NCBI GenBank assembly: GCA_950106755.1
Contig: OX467086.1
Span: 14,836,001-14,900,000 of the forward strand
Direction: 5' to 3'
Source of the DNA: Climacium dendroides
Lineage: Eukaryota; Streptophyta; Bryopsida; Hypnales; Climaciaceae
Length of the DNA: 64,000 bases
The position numbers and the translations under genes are program-made. Below the pieces are notes generated by a model, which saw nothing but the letters and a program-made list of their open reading frames with translations, was not told the origin of the DNA and ran no database searches. The stretch's first letter is position 1; each line of letters opens with the position of its first letter. Positions 46,633 to 58,985 of the stretch are shown piece after piece.

Positions 46633-49600
46633 ATGGCGATGGCGTGCGGGAGCTGGTTGGCGACGACTTTGGTGTACGACAACCCCTCGATCTTGGCATC
46701 TTCGGTGGCTAGTGGAACCGACGTTTGGCGCGCGTCGTCGCCTCCGTTTCGCCAGGGTGCTGGTGGTCTGAGGACTTGCCGAGACTCTGCACTTTCTGTG
46801 GTGCGTCTTCTGAAGATTTATCGCGCTTTTTTATGCTATTTTGTTCTGATATAAGCTGTGCTACAGATTCATTCGAATTCTAGAATTGATGTGGTGCTAG
46901 GGTTTAAGAGAATTTCGCTCAATACGTGGAATTGTAGAGTCTGTGAGGAACTTCATTGAGCTTTGTGTAAATCGCCTGCGTTAATGAATGGCTTAATATG
47001 AACAATGAACATTGACTTCTCAAGCGAAAACTTGGAGCTTGCTGACTGTTTTTTTACTGAGAATGATTTTCTCTCCAACGCGTGACGGAGGATTTCGAAG
47101 TGTTTTAGCGAAATTTGCAAGCGTACTGAGGGGGTAGTGCTTGAGATTGTTTAGATTGTGGATAGTGAACGTACGGTTTTACGCGTTGATTTTTTGTCCA
47201 TGCTATTGTTCACAGCGTGCTATGCATCTTTAGAGAAAATCTACAATTGTTCAGTATTTTAAGTTCCTTCTGCCTACTTTGATCTTTCTAATTAAGATGA
47301 TATTTTACTGCTGATTAGGAATCGGTGAACAGTTGGAGATTATTTTAGGTCACACACCTTCGGTATACTGTTATCTGTTACATGCTGGGGCTGAGTGTCT
47401 TTTTTTGCGTGATTTTTTGGTTTTCTGTCTGTTTGTTTGTGATCGTTCCATATGGAATCGCAAGGTGCCTTTGGAGGTGGTTTAAAATCTTTAAATTTAG
47501 GACAAGAGTCTTCCTACATTTGTTTTTCCATGTAATTTTTTTTAACAATAGGTTTATTTTGAGAATTTTTCATTGTTTACGAATATAAAAGTATGCCATA
47601 AATATATTTCATTCCTTTTGTATGTATGCGCACGGGAACCACTTTGAACTACTTCGGGGCCGGTGTCTTGCATGGGTCAAGCTAGGGCCTCGACATGAAT
47701 TCTGTTTACGAAATATATGTCTTGTTTCAAGTCCTTTCATGATATTTTGGACAAGCTTGGCAGTAGTTGATAATAATTCTGGATTGTTGTTTGCAGGCAG
47801 AAGAGAATAGGTCGTCATTTCCGCTAAACTTAACCTACCATGCTCGAGGGTCCAAAGTGCAGCATATGAATGCAGTAGTTGATGCCCTTAACCAAACCAG
47901 GTATGGGTTCTCAACTCAATCCGTTTGCTGTTCATTGTCGGTTGTTTTGGATAGACTGGCCAAGTTATTTTCGTTCTTTTATCTATTTACTTGCGCCATT
48001 TCTCCTGAGAAATTGCGCATGATGTTGGGAATGTTGGGAATGGCAGTGTAAGATTCACTTTTGTTACAGGCTCTAATGACGACTAGCAGTATTAAATTAA
48101 TAATTGGAGACTGAGGGTATATAAGAATACAATGTCGCATACAGGCCTCTCTGTGCGTTTACATTCCCCTTTTTTCCCCTGAGTGAATATTGACGTCATG
48201 CCTTCCCTGTATAGTTTACTTTTGTGATATGCAGTATAATTTATTACTAGCCTGGACCTGGCAAAGTTTATTGAGTAAGACTTTTCACAAGCACAACTGT
48301 TGTAATCAAGTTTTCTAGTGTTCTTGCAAGATCTGAAAATTGTTCATTTACTGCCAAAGCATGAAGGAATACTCTAATTCGAACTGCTGCTCGCTATTGT
48401 TATTAATCTACGTTCTATCACAAGTACATCGTATTATTGGCGGATTAAGATATGTAGTATTTATGAAATTCTCTTGGTTGGGTAACTCTTTTTTATTTGA
48501 ACAGAAACCAGTTAGTGCGGATGAAGGTGAATGACGAATGTCTTCGTAGGAAAAAAGCGGTAGGAACCAATATTTACTGTAAAGAACAATGAGATTGGAA
48601 AGATAAAGTTTAGTGCAAGAAAGTCTGCACGCCTTGCCTCCTGTTCACGAAATTGGGAAAGATCACTCTTTATGTGTGCAGGATCATGTCTTATTCTCTT
48701 CTCGTCATTAAGACATTTCTAGTTCAAGAAGGGTATGAAATTTTTGGTTTTTTTTGTTCAAAACGATAGCAACGTGGATCAGGAGTAACCGTTCGAGGGA
48801 AAGCTTTTCTGTGAACATCCTGTGACATCGCCTATATTGGTACCTATGGATAGTCCTAGAAACATTTGTAGGAAAGCTTTTAAACAGTTAGTAAGTCACT
48901 CTGCGGTGGGCCGTACTACTGGCATGAGTACTCCTTTTATCAGCAACTTCTGGATGTAAATACTAACGTATTTTCGTGTTGTTGGATTGCGCGGCAGTGA
49001 TTTGGACACATTGGAAGGGATTGATTGGGACAACTTTGGATTTGGTCTGCGTCACACTGATTTCATGTATGTTATGAAGGGCGACCTTGAGGGCAATTGG
49101 CAAAAGGGGGAGTTACAACCATATGGAAATTTGGAAGTCAGCCCTGCTGCTGGAGTCCTAAATTATGGACAGGTGAGCTGGACATTGAGGGCTCTGTTCG
49201 TGTTTGTAAGAAGTTTGAACAGCTAGTTCTCGACATATGGAAATAGAAACTCTTCCTGCGGAATTGAGAGTGTGTGTTTTAAAACACCATGCTGTTTATT
49301 TGCACAGGGCATTCTTTATTTGCATGCTTGAAGCTTTAATGCATGATATTCTAGTGCTCGTCCTCAAGACAACCTGTGATTAGTTTCAACATGGTGAATG
49401 AGAACAGGGTGTATTTGAAGGCTTGAAGGCATACAGGACAGCTGATGATCGCATACTAATGTTCCGTCCAGAGGAGAATGCTTTGCGAATGACTCAGGGT
49501 GCCGAGCGGATGAGCATGCCTTCTCCAGACGTTGACATCTTTGTCGATGCTGTGAAGCAAACTGTGATAGCCAACAAGCGTTGGGTAAATTTCTGACCAG

Positions 49601-51734
49601 TTTGATCTAACTAGATTCTATACACTTAATTTCAGCTTCTAGGATGTGGTTCGTTTGGTAATTTGCTTAGGATGGTTGTTTATATCCTTAAAATCAACGG
49701 CTAGATTTTTACACATCGATGAATTCAGTGTGATTTTGTTCGTGTTGCAGGATAAGGAACATTCAGTTCAACTTATTGCACTTTGGCTAGTTTCTTGGTC
49801 TAGATATTAATGCTAACAATTTTCATTTCTCTTTTTGAGGTGTGAGCGCAAGAAGAGTGGTATCTTCCCAGTTCGATTTTCATGGCCTGTTTTCAAATCC
49901 TCGAGGCGGCTGCAAATGTCTTCGAATGTCGACTTTTTTTGTGCTAAGTTTAAGTTGTTTTTGACAGGTTCCCCCGGCTGGCAAGGGGTCTCTTTACATC
50001 CGTCCGTTGCTCATTGGCACCGGCCCTATTTTGGGCTTAGCACCCTCTCCTGAGTATACTTTCATAATCTATGTCTCTCCTGTGGGAGCCTACTTCAAGG
50101 TTAGTAATCTGAAGCTAGTTACTTCTGTGTTTGGTTACTTCTTGAATAGTTGAAAAGACCATGTAAAATTGTCAGAAGCTAATATTCTATTTGTGATTAT
50201 TTCTGATGTTCCGATTGTTCATGCCAGCATTCCGTTCTCACTTAGTAATCCCGCTTCAATTGCTCTTCCTGTGTTTTTGCTATGCAATTCTTGCAACTCG
50301 TATCATCTTCTAGCTTTTTTTCTCACACAAGCTGTTTGTCCCTGACCTGGATGTGTTTCATACCCTTTGTGACAGGGTGGATTATCTCCAATCGATCTGA
50401 AAGTGGAAACTTATTTTCATCGTGCTGCTCCTGGTGGGACTGGAGGAGTAAAAACAATCTCCAACTACGCTCCAGTATGTCATCTCATAACTGAACCTCG
50501 TGACTTTCACAGCGTTATGTGGCATTGTCTTATAGGCTTATATTTTTAAATCTCTAGATGCGGGTTGATCCATGTTTCCTTGATGTACAAATGATGTTTG
50601 CTTTCCATGTTTAGTCGAAAATCACTCGTTGTGTGAAAAATGCAGGTACTGAAAACTCAGTTGACAGCTAAAGGCAAAGGCTACTCGGATGTTTTATATC
50701 TAGACGCTGTAGAGAACAAATATGTGGAGGAGGTATCATCGTGCAACATATTCATGGTCAAGGTTCGTGAATTCATTAAGTTGTCCTTTTAAGGTCTTGC
50801 ATTACGTTGTTCAGAGGCTACTTTGCAGTAGAGTCTTGTGATTCCTGCAGTAGTGGTGATCTGACCAGCTCAGGTGATGTGTAAATTTTGCAAATCTGCA
50901 GCATGTTGCTATTCATGGCTTTTTTCATGATTTAAAGGCTGGAGAGGGTTACTGGCTTAGCAAATGGTAAATGTCTGCAGGATAAAGTTATCTCAACCCC
51001 AGAATTGGCTGGAACAATCCTACCTGGAATCACTAGAAAGAGCATTATCCAATTAGCACGTAGTCGTGGCTATGAGGTATTGGCTTTCCCACTTTTATAG
51101 GCAGATTATTATGTACACTTTCTCACTACGTAATGTAGCATGTGTGCATGGTTATTTTAACTTCATCAAGCTTACGATAACTGGATTGCATCTCATGTTA
51201 ATGTAGAATGTCCAGTAATAAGGCTGCCCCGAGATGGAAGGCTCTACAGAGCTTCTGTTTTTTTGTTTCAAGACACCCATTTGATTTGATTTCAGGTGAA
51301 TGAACGGCCAGTGGCTGTTGATGAGCTGCTAGACGCTGACGAGGTGTTTTGCACTGGAACGGCTGTGGTTTTAAATCCCGTGGGAAGTATTACACATGGC
51401 ACAAGCAGGTAACATCAGTAGTGTTTGTTGACTCCTTTCACCTCCTAAATGCCTTATTAATGTAGTCTTGTTTCTCATGATTTACACTTGATGCATGTAC
51501 GTTCTTGCACGTTGGGAGACGTGATATTTCTGGTTGAGGTTGCTGCCATCCTTTCTAGTTTTGTTTTCATTTTTATGATGGTACAAATGTATTTATTCTT
51601 TCCTCCTTTTCTTCAGGGTGCAATATAACGACGGATCTGTGGGGGGAGTGTCTCAGGAGCTTTATGAAGCTCTGACAAGCTTGCAAATGGGTAATTCTAA
51701 AGACATATTTGATTGGGTAGTAGAATTAGCGTAA
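46633..51734 (+). CDS. BCAT: Branched-chain amino acid aminotransferase, ten exons
   Basis: PLP enzyme interconverting Leu/Ile/Val and their 2-oxo acids. Exons: 46633-46800, 47797-47900, 48998-49172, 49408-49584, 49968-50099, 50376-50474, 50646-50762, 50981-51076, 51296-51408, 51617-51734. All introns are GT-AG and phases agree, giving 432 residues ending at TAA. The start is the ATG at 46633; an in-frame GTG at 46615 was not used. Residues 1 to about 90 are Ser/Ala/Arg-rich with few acids, like a plastid or mitochondrial transit peptide. The fold-IV domain begins near [12 protein letters not shown] (97). Signatures: [17 protein letters not shown] (about 143), [26 protein letters not shown]-like [21 protein letters not shown] with the Schiff-base lysine at 278, EEVSSCNIF with the PLP-contacting Glu at 314, [12 protein letters not shown] and [12 protein letters not shown]. 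All expected catalytic residues are present. Exons 2 and 1 are the least conserved. Confidence 0.95.
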
Positions 51735-51876
51735 GATCCTTACCTGCACACTCGTTTGCACTGGATGCCTGCGTAATGTTTGTTGGTTCCAGTGTGAGGG
51801 CGTTATTAATGCCCATGGTCATTTTATTTTGATACACCAGAGGGTCTCTTGCCCATCTGTACTGTACATTGTAGTA

Positions 51877-52374
51877 CTACCTACGCCCCCAAATGATCTT
51901 CCTGTTCGACAAAATGACGTCACTTAAGGCTAAAATTAACATTTTAGAAAACAATTTCATGCTATAAGTAGAGTTTGGTGCACTTCTAGCATCCTAAAAA
52001 CTTTCAAGTTTTGGAGCCCTTTTCAAAGTGTAGTTTTTGAATATTGAAAAGTAGATTTTGGGGGGCATTTTCAAAGAGCTCCATTGGTCAATTAATTGTT
52101 GAGTATGATGTCAGTCATTTTGTAGGCATTTAGCACATGCCCAACCAAGACCATTTGTAGCCCTTTGTTTTACCTTCCAAAGCTTCGTAATGTTCAATCG
52201 GGCAATATTCAAAGAGATACAAAAAAAATAAGAATGAACACTATTGATTGGTCCTTTTAGTCATTTCATTTGTCTTTTGATTGATGATTGCATGGATGGA
52301 AGGAGAACTACTGCTTGGAGTTGTTATGTTGGTCTCAAATAATAGTTGAAAATCAAATTTGATGAATTTGCAAT
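51877..52374 (+). mobile_element. Stowaway-like MITE R, copy 2, 142 bp after the BCAT stop
   Basis: Starts TA|CTACCTACGCCCCCAAATG and follows copy 1 (45363-45856) in the same orientation through 'agagtttggtgcact' and 'gattgcatggatgga'. The right end is not recognisable. It probably lies in or next to the BCAT 3' UTR. Confidence 0.75.
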
Positions 52375-53011
52375 ATTTTGCACTTTTAATTTTGCACTTT
52401 TGTTTAGGCAATCTCTTTTGAAGGATTAGGGTTGATGACTAGGTATTTCTCTCTGGTTCTGTCTACCCTAATAATGTTATTTAGGGTTGGTTTATACTTG
52501 GGGCTGGATTAAGGGCTAGCCGGAACTCTCCAAGTTTGAACCAATAGGAGTGCTCAATTTCTCCAAATCCGGCCCAAGGCGTTTATACTTGGGGCCGAAT
52601 GGAACTACAACTCATCCTACGTGTCACCTTAGGTGGCATGATTTTGGCGCCAAACCATTTGGCCCCAAGGAAGCAATTGGGACGAGGTTTTGGGTGGCCC
52701 GAACTCCCATCTAGGGTTAGATTGGGGCCGGATTGGGTCCTCCAGTGGATTGTATAAATTTCCACTGTCTAGCTATGCAAAGTCTTTTGTTTTCTATTTT
52801 GGTGCATGCTTGTTGATTGTGAGCTCAAGAAACTTCCACCAATATGCATTGCTAAAGTTTTGGAGCTTGATCTATTGTCAATGTTGTCAATATTTCAATT
52901 TGAAATTGGGAGTAGTGGATTGACGAGTTTGGGAGCTTTGAAACAGAAACAAAAGTGGACTGAGTTTGGGAGCTTTCAGATAGAGTGAGTGTACACAGTT
53001 TATAATACATT

Positions 53012-53090
53012 ATATAAACTCATTATAATATGATATATAAACTCATTATAATATGATATATAAACTTATTATAATATAATATATGTTCTA
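53012..53090 (+). repeat. Tandem repeat, 23-bp AT-rich unit
   Basis: About three units of actcattataatatgatata plus taa, the last diverged, inside the Harbinger-like element. Confidence 0.85.
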
Positions 53091-54007
53091 TAAAATTATT
53101 CTTAATTGAATATGAGATTTTAAAGTTTATTTGGTTCAATCATTTTTAACTGACTCAACATAAGATTTATTTTTATTTGGAATTTAGTACATGTTTATTT
53201 AATAGAGTTGTTCTTAATTTCTAAATGCCCAAAGCACCAAATTTTGGTGTGAACAATACTTTGAAGTCTAATAAAACTTAACCAAGTTGCTATTCTTAGT
53301 AGTTTATATATATTTTAAAGTCTATTTTAAGTCTAATTTTAGCATCAAAAATTCAATTTTCAAAATGATTTATTATGATTTTTTTAATTCAAGATTTTGT
53401 ACAAGAGTCCATCACAAACTTGACTTTCATAGTGTTGAGGGCTTTTGGAAATGAGCCTCAAATACACTAAATCTTGGAGAAAAAATCACATTAAAGATTC
53501 ATTTAAAAAATTGTAGAGTAGATTTTGAAATGCATGTTAGGTCCTTTATCTTCATATTTTTTGGGTAACTTGATTTGTTTCATATTTTTTAGATCTTTGT
53601 GTAATTAGTTATGAATTTTTTTAAGCTGAAAGGCAACAGTCATTAAAAGTGACCATGTCCTAAAATGTGCTAGTACATTCAATAAAGCAAAATGTACCTC
53701 TCTGTCATGATCACTCTTAGAGCATGGGTGTTTTTAGAGCAAATCCCCTTATGCATTTACTTTTTTTAATTTTAAAGGAAAATCATCATCTAAGTGACTA
53801 CAATAAAGTACCTATGTTTTAGCATTAAACATGTTGATTACAAATGCATATTCTATATAAGAGGAAAACCAAAATATTTAAATTTTTTAAATTTTTTAGT
53901 AATAAATAAATAAACTTCTTTTTTATTTTAAAAATAAAACATGCAGGAAAAAAAAGGAAAAAAAAAAAAAAAAAATCTTTATTTTTAATTAAAAAAAGAA
54001 GAAGATA

Positions 54008-54108
<101 letters not shown>

Positions 54109-54819
54109 GAGCATTGAGAAAATCCAAGAGCACATGAATTGGAAATCTGGCCCTAAAATCCGGCCCAAGGGGTTTACATTAACTAGGGCCAGATAGAAAA
54201 ACTGGGGCCGGATTGAAGGCCGGATTTAAGGCAAATCCGGCCGGCCTTCCATCCGGCCTTAGGCACAGTGTAAACCCACCCTTAGTATTGTAACTCTACA
54301 CATGAACCACGTACATCTAGAAAGATCTGACTGTAGTTTGATGAAATCTCCAAATCATTGATCCAATGAAGTTCTATATTAAAAAAATAGTAAACCTTTT
54401 CCACAAATTCATAAACCTTAATATATGAAGTCAAGTCAACAAGAAGATTTAACCCCTAAATGTACAATGTTCTCTAGAATTGACAACTTGAGAAAAATCA
54501 TCATAAAGTAGGGTAAACTTGCCAATCACCATATAGATGAAATTCAAATCCTTTTTTAGATAAATATAAACTTACATGTTTTGAAATTTGGTGTGATTAT
54601 TAAATGCCATGTTAAGATTCACCTTTGAAAAATATATTGCTACTAGAAGATTTATTCTTACAAATTTTATTATAATTTAAAGGCAATAAGTTGAAATCTA
54701 GTGTATGGTCATTGCGCAGTTATGGAATTTTGTTCCCATTGCAATTGAATTGTGTGATTAATGTTTGGTAATTGGATTAGTGGTGGTTTTTGGATTTGTA
54801 TGGTAAATGGCAAGTTTAC

Positions 54820-55310
54820 TCTACTATTTGGAAGAATATTTTGGAATTTATATACAAATGAAAATTGTAGATTTGGGATTTTATATTCCATCAATATAAT
54901 TGGATTCACCAATGCTATCACCAATATTTTTTTATAAATTTTAAAAGGAAAATTTCAAAATTCCTTCAAAATTTTAATTACATGCAAAATATTAGCATTT
55001 TTTGAATAAAATTAGTTGGTATGGAATTGAAATGAGATTTGAAATGAGATTTGAAATGAACATGGTGACTTTTGAAAATTTTGTGGTCTTTAAAAATATG
55101 ACCTCATATTTGCAAATCCAATTTTGAACTAGAATCAATGCAATTTAAACTAGTTTTGAACTAGAGGTTTGGACAACCACTTGACGTATTTCCACATTTG
55201 TAAATTTATAAAAATAGGTACTCTAGTATTACCAAACCCAACTATTAGATGGGTATTTCCACAACTTGATAAAGTATTTCCACAAATTAGGATGAATGTC
55301 ATCCAAACAA
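54820..55310 (-). repeat. Dispersed repeat M, copy 2 (empty site for R)
   Basis: Reverse complement aligns with both halves of 45060-46040 and reads continuously across the R insertion point, with a single TA. Confidence 0.75.
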
Positions 55311-55319
55311 TAACAAGAA

Positions 55320-55660
55320 AGAAATGAGAGTTTCAATTTGTTTGCCATCTATGGAATGGCAACCCATTTCCAACCACTTAAGCAATTACTCATATTTGGA
55401 GTGCAAATTTTTTGTGTGCAGAATTTTTCCCATGTTCAGAAATAGAGTTTGGAAAGATTGCATATTTTTCCAGAATTTTATTACACAAAATGTATTTACT
55501 ATGAATTTTTTAATAGAAGATTCTCTAAAACTTATATTGATTATATAGACCTTTCTATTTCTAACCATAGTCTAATTGCAGAATCAACCTAGGACTTGTT
55601 GCAATATTGATAGCCTTGTAGCCAATCATAATGCACTACAACTACTCCTTGAACTACACC
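55320..55660 (+). repeat. Dispersed repeat L, copy 2
   Basis: Aligns with the reverse complement of 25180-25510; see 'ttactatgaattttttaa' and 'gccaatcataatgcac'. Adjacent to repeat M copy 2. Confidence 0.7.
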
Positions 55661-56863
55661 ACAACTCACAAAAACAGGACAATCTATAAGTTGGAAATGA
55701 AAGGGTGGTTGGAAATGGGTCACTTGCTCTAAGTACTAATGAGAAAGGTATACGAGTTTCAATTTGTTTGTTGTCCAAAAATTGAATGTCTAAGTGCTAG
55801 GCCAGGGTAAATATAGTCTTTGAATACAAACTTTGTTTGATTTGGATAAGAAGGCATTCTATCCTTATGTACATGAAGGATTGACATGTTGATTTAAATC
55901 ATGTTATATGATATTCAACAAGCAAATTAAGTTAAAATGTGAGCAAACATTAATGTCCATTCTCCTACAATTTGTTAACAATTTCATCTTTATTTGTGCA
56001 TCATTTTGTATAGGTGATGCTTCAAAAAAAGTCAAAGGTCTCAATATCTATATAAATTAATCAATTGATGAATAGAATGATTAGTGGATGTTGTGCCTAG
56101 TATACAAAGGGAGATATATAGCAACTTCAAAATGAATTATTTGGATATTGGAGTTATCCAAGATGATGATTGATCTAGAATTTAGACATCTTTAAGATGA
56201 TAATCTATGCTCTAGAGTGAGAGCTTTGAGTAGATGGTTTTTGAGATTGAGTTAGAGTTTTGAGCATATGTTCTTAAAATGAAATTAGATAGCCCCAAGT
56301 GTATAATCTTTTATAGGATAATGATTCTAGATAGGATAAAATGTTGAATACAAGAAGTGAAAAAAGGTGTATGGCAATCGTCTATCTTTTGGGGGGATGA
56401 CAAACATTTATTTCCCTTTGAGTTCCTTTATATTATTCTATATGTGAATGGATAATTACCTTTTAATGTGATTGATTTGAGTTTTAAGAATTTGGAATAC
56501 TTATAATAAAAAAAAATAAACATCTTTCAAAATAAACAAACAACCAATAATTCAACTTTTGATTCAAAATATTTAATACAACTAAGAATTTTAATGACAA
56601 TTTTCAAATTAGGAAATAACTTTTTTCAAGGGTACAAGGATTTTTATTTTGAGTGATACCTTTAGGAGGTGCAATAAGCAATTGAAGTAGAAATATAGGT
56701 GTAAACAAATGTGGGCTTTAGGGATTAATAATTTAGGGGTTAAAAATTCAATTTTTCTTTTTTCCTTTTTTTTTGCCAAGACTTTCAACTAAATTCTATA
56801 CTGTATTGATTTTAGTTGAAAACATGTCATATGGCAAATTATGAGATTAAAAATTTTAAACAA
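55661..56863. other. AT-rich intergenic DNA, nothing recognised
   Basis: No coding frame. 'tttaggggTTAA' at about 56740 looks like an isolated TTAA-family terminus. Confidence 0.45.
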
Positions 56864-57374
56864 GCATGGACGGTCGAGCATCCGCCGCAGCAAATGGCTC
56901 CGACGAGGCAGATACTAGGCCATCCGCATCCGACAAGTGCTGGCACAAGCTAGACGCTTTGCCATCCACTTGCCTCGAGCGTCTACCTCAATGGACGCCC
57001 AAATGGAGCCGACGGTCGACCATGCACTTCGGCGGATGACCGATCCAACAGACAGTCAGGTGTCCACCCAAACGTCCGCTCGTTCGTCCACTGTGTGGAG
57101 ATCATCCGATTTGGCGGATGGCCGAGCGTCCGCTACATCAGACGGCCCCGAAAAAGCGGACCGCATGTCCACCCATCCGCGACTACCTATCCGCCTGACT
57201 GTGACCGCCTATCCACTCGTCCCTGACCGCCTGTCTACTTGTCCACACTCGCATGTCCCCCTGTCCACTGCCCGTCGGAAAACAACATTTTTCAAATGCC
57301 CAGGGATGTCCGCACCTCAACGTCTATGTCTGTTGGACGTCCGTCCGTGACGTTGGACGTACAGACGTCCATGC
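56864..57374. mobile_element. GC-rich repeat-filled element with short inverted ends
   Basis: 511 bp of abruptly GC-rich DNA. The left end GCATGGACGGTCGAGC and the right end (inverted, GCATGGACGTCTGTAC) share GCATGGACG. The interior is built of short degenerate motifs (TCCGCC, GTCCAC, GGCGGAT, GACGTCC) in both orientations. The 137-codon frame at 56937-57350 is of repeat composition and is not accepted as a gene. No target duplication is clear. Confidence 0.6.
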
Positions 57375-57478
57375 AACCCTGACCAACTACCAATGTCTAC
57401 ACCAACAAACATTGTACAAGGATGTTCAATTGGACCACTTTCACAACTTCTCTTTGGGGCAACCCTGACTATAGAAGA

Positions 57479-58985
57479 CTAGTTTAGGCCACTGAGCTGC
57501 ATGAAGGACACACTACAATCACTCCCCAGCCCCCAAAAACATATTGTCATGGAATTTGCAGCTAACAAGTACTCCTCAACATTATTGAAGTATGTAGAGT
57601 TTTTAATGCAAGTTAACTTGTCCTCAGAGAAGAATGGCTTACCATTTAATTCACACACCAAAGTGGATTTGTATATGAACTTCCCCATATACTCTACCAC
57701 TAGCAAGATTTTTTGTTCCACACTATTGCAGTCTAGTACTCCTAGCCAACTTGGCTTGACGTGGTCTAACATTTAGGATATGGCATCTTTGCACTCTTCT
57801 TCAACAACTCTGAAGTTAGTCCCCCTATCTTTTGGCAATTCCTCTTCTAAATTCACATCACTATCAACCATATGGTCTTCACCATCGATACTTTCTCCTT
57901 CCAACTCCACACCCAAGGATTCCATCAACAACTTTGCGTCACCATCTTTGCTAGGGACCAGTTTCACAGGTGCCACATATGCCCAATGCTTTGGGTCTTT
58001 ACTTTCCACCACCCAAGGCTATACCAAGACTAAATTCAATAGGTATGAAATCCAACCAAGAACAAATATGTGTTTTAGTGTCCAAAGATGGTTTTTGCAT
58101 CAAATTTGGAATATATTTTTTTACCTACTAGTACATCCAATCAAATTTTAGATAGTTTACCAATGAAAGTAATGTTGAATTGTCAAGGTAGCATTGGTTA
58201 CTAACAAAACATTCTTGTAGGGTTGGTATTTTAGTATTTTTTCCTACAATGTGATCTTTGTGCTTGAACCATAACTTCCATATAAAAAAAATGACACTTT
58301 GCTAGCAAGCACAACCTTGTCCCTAAGACAACAAATTTGAGAGGAAAATGTCAATGTAATTTGCACATATTGACAAATACAACTTGGCTTCATGTATTCT
58401 TTTTTGATGTGCATTTCTATAAGTTTTTAGTTTGCGTAAGCAGTTACTAGCATAGATGCATTGTGTGCTCGACCAATTTTGCCTATCAATGTGTTGCACA
58501 TTTTTTTTTCTTAAACTATGTTTATCTATAGGAAACTTTTAGTAAACTTGACCAAGATGGTCTAAATAACACACATCAGTCCCTAACTAAAGGTTCTTGA
58601 CTGGCTTGTTAAGTGGATTTATGAGTTTTTCCATTATGGATGAAGTCCTAATCATGCAAATCTTGTAATCTTGTATTTTTTTCCCAACCATTTACAAACC
58701 AACCTTCCCATGGGATTGGATACTTGAACCCTACTTTGCTAGTGAAATGTTTTAACATCAGCTTGGAATTTCCATCAAAAGTATGCCCTATAACTAGCCC
58801 AATTGTTTCAATACAACTTTCTTACCATAAGATGTTGCTACTAATCCCCATTGGGCCACAATTTTTTCAGGAAAATTGGGGGACCCTTGTCCTAATAATC
58901 TGATTTTCTCCTTGAACCCTAAAGGCATCTCTAATTGCCCCTTTTTATTAATTTTGTAAAATGATGTCAATTTGACTATCGACAA
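57479..58985 (-). pseudogene. Decayed protein-coding remnant, family unknown
   Basis: On the minus strand, 58012-57479 reads in one frame with a single internal stop at 57773-57775. The first part is acidic (LGVELEGESIDGEDHMVDSD), the second more compact (SWLGVLDCNSVEQKILLVVE, VCELNGKPFFSEDKLT, STYFNNVEEYLLAA). Codon composition looks protein-like. Upstream, 58985-58794 reads FYKINKKGQLEMPLGFKEKI and SPNFPEKIVAQWGLVATSYG, and between them are further short protein-like pieces in shifted frames. They may be one broken gene, possibly from a transposon. I do not recognise the family, and the link between the two parts is inference. Confidence 0.45.

Noticed and set aside
48507..48534. Possible extra BCAT exon after 'ttgaacag' with aaaccagttagtgcgg
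   Set aside because: It hits an early stop (GTGAATGA region in one frame) and is not needed: exon 2 to exon 3 joins in phase and gives a conserved sequence.
56937..57350. 137-codon frame rich in Pro, Ser, Thr and Arg
   Set aside because: It is a translation of the repeated GC-rich motifs; other frames look similar.
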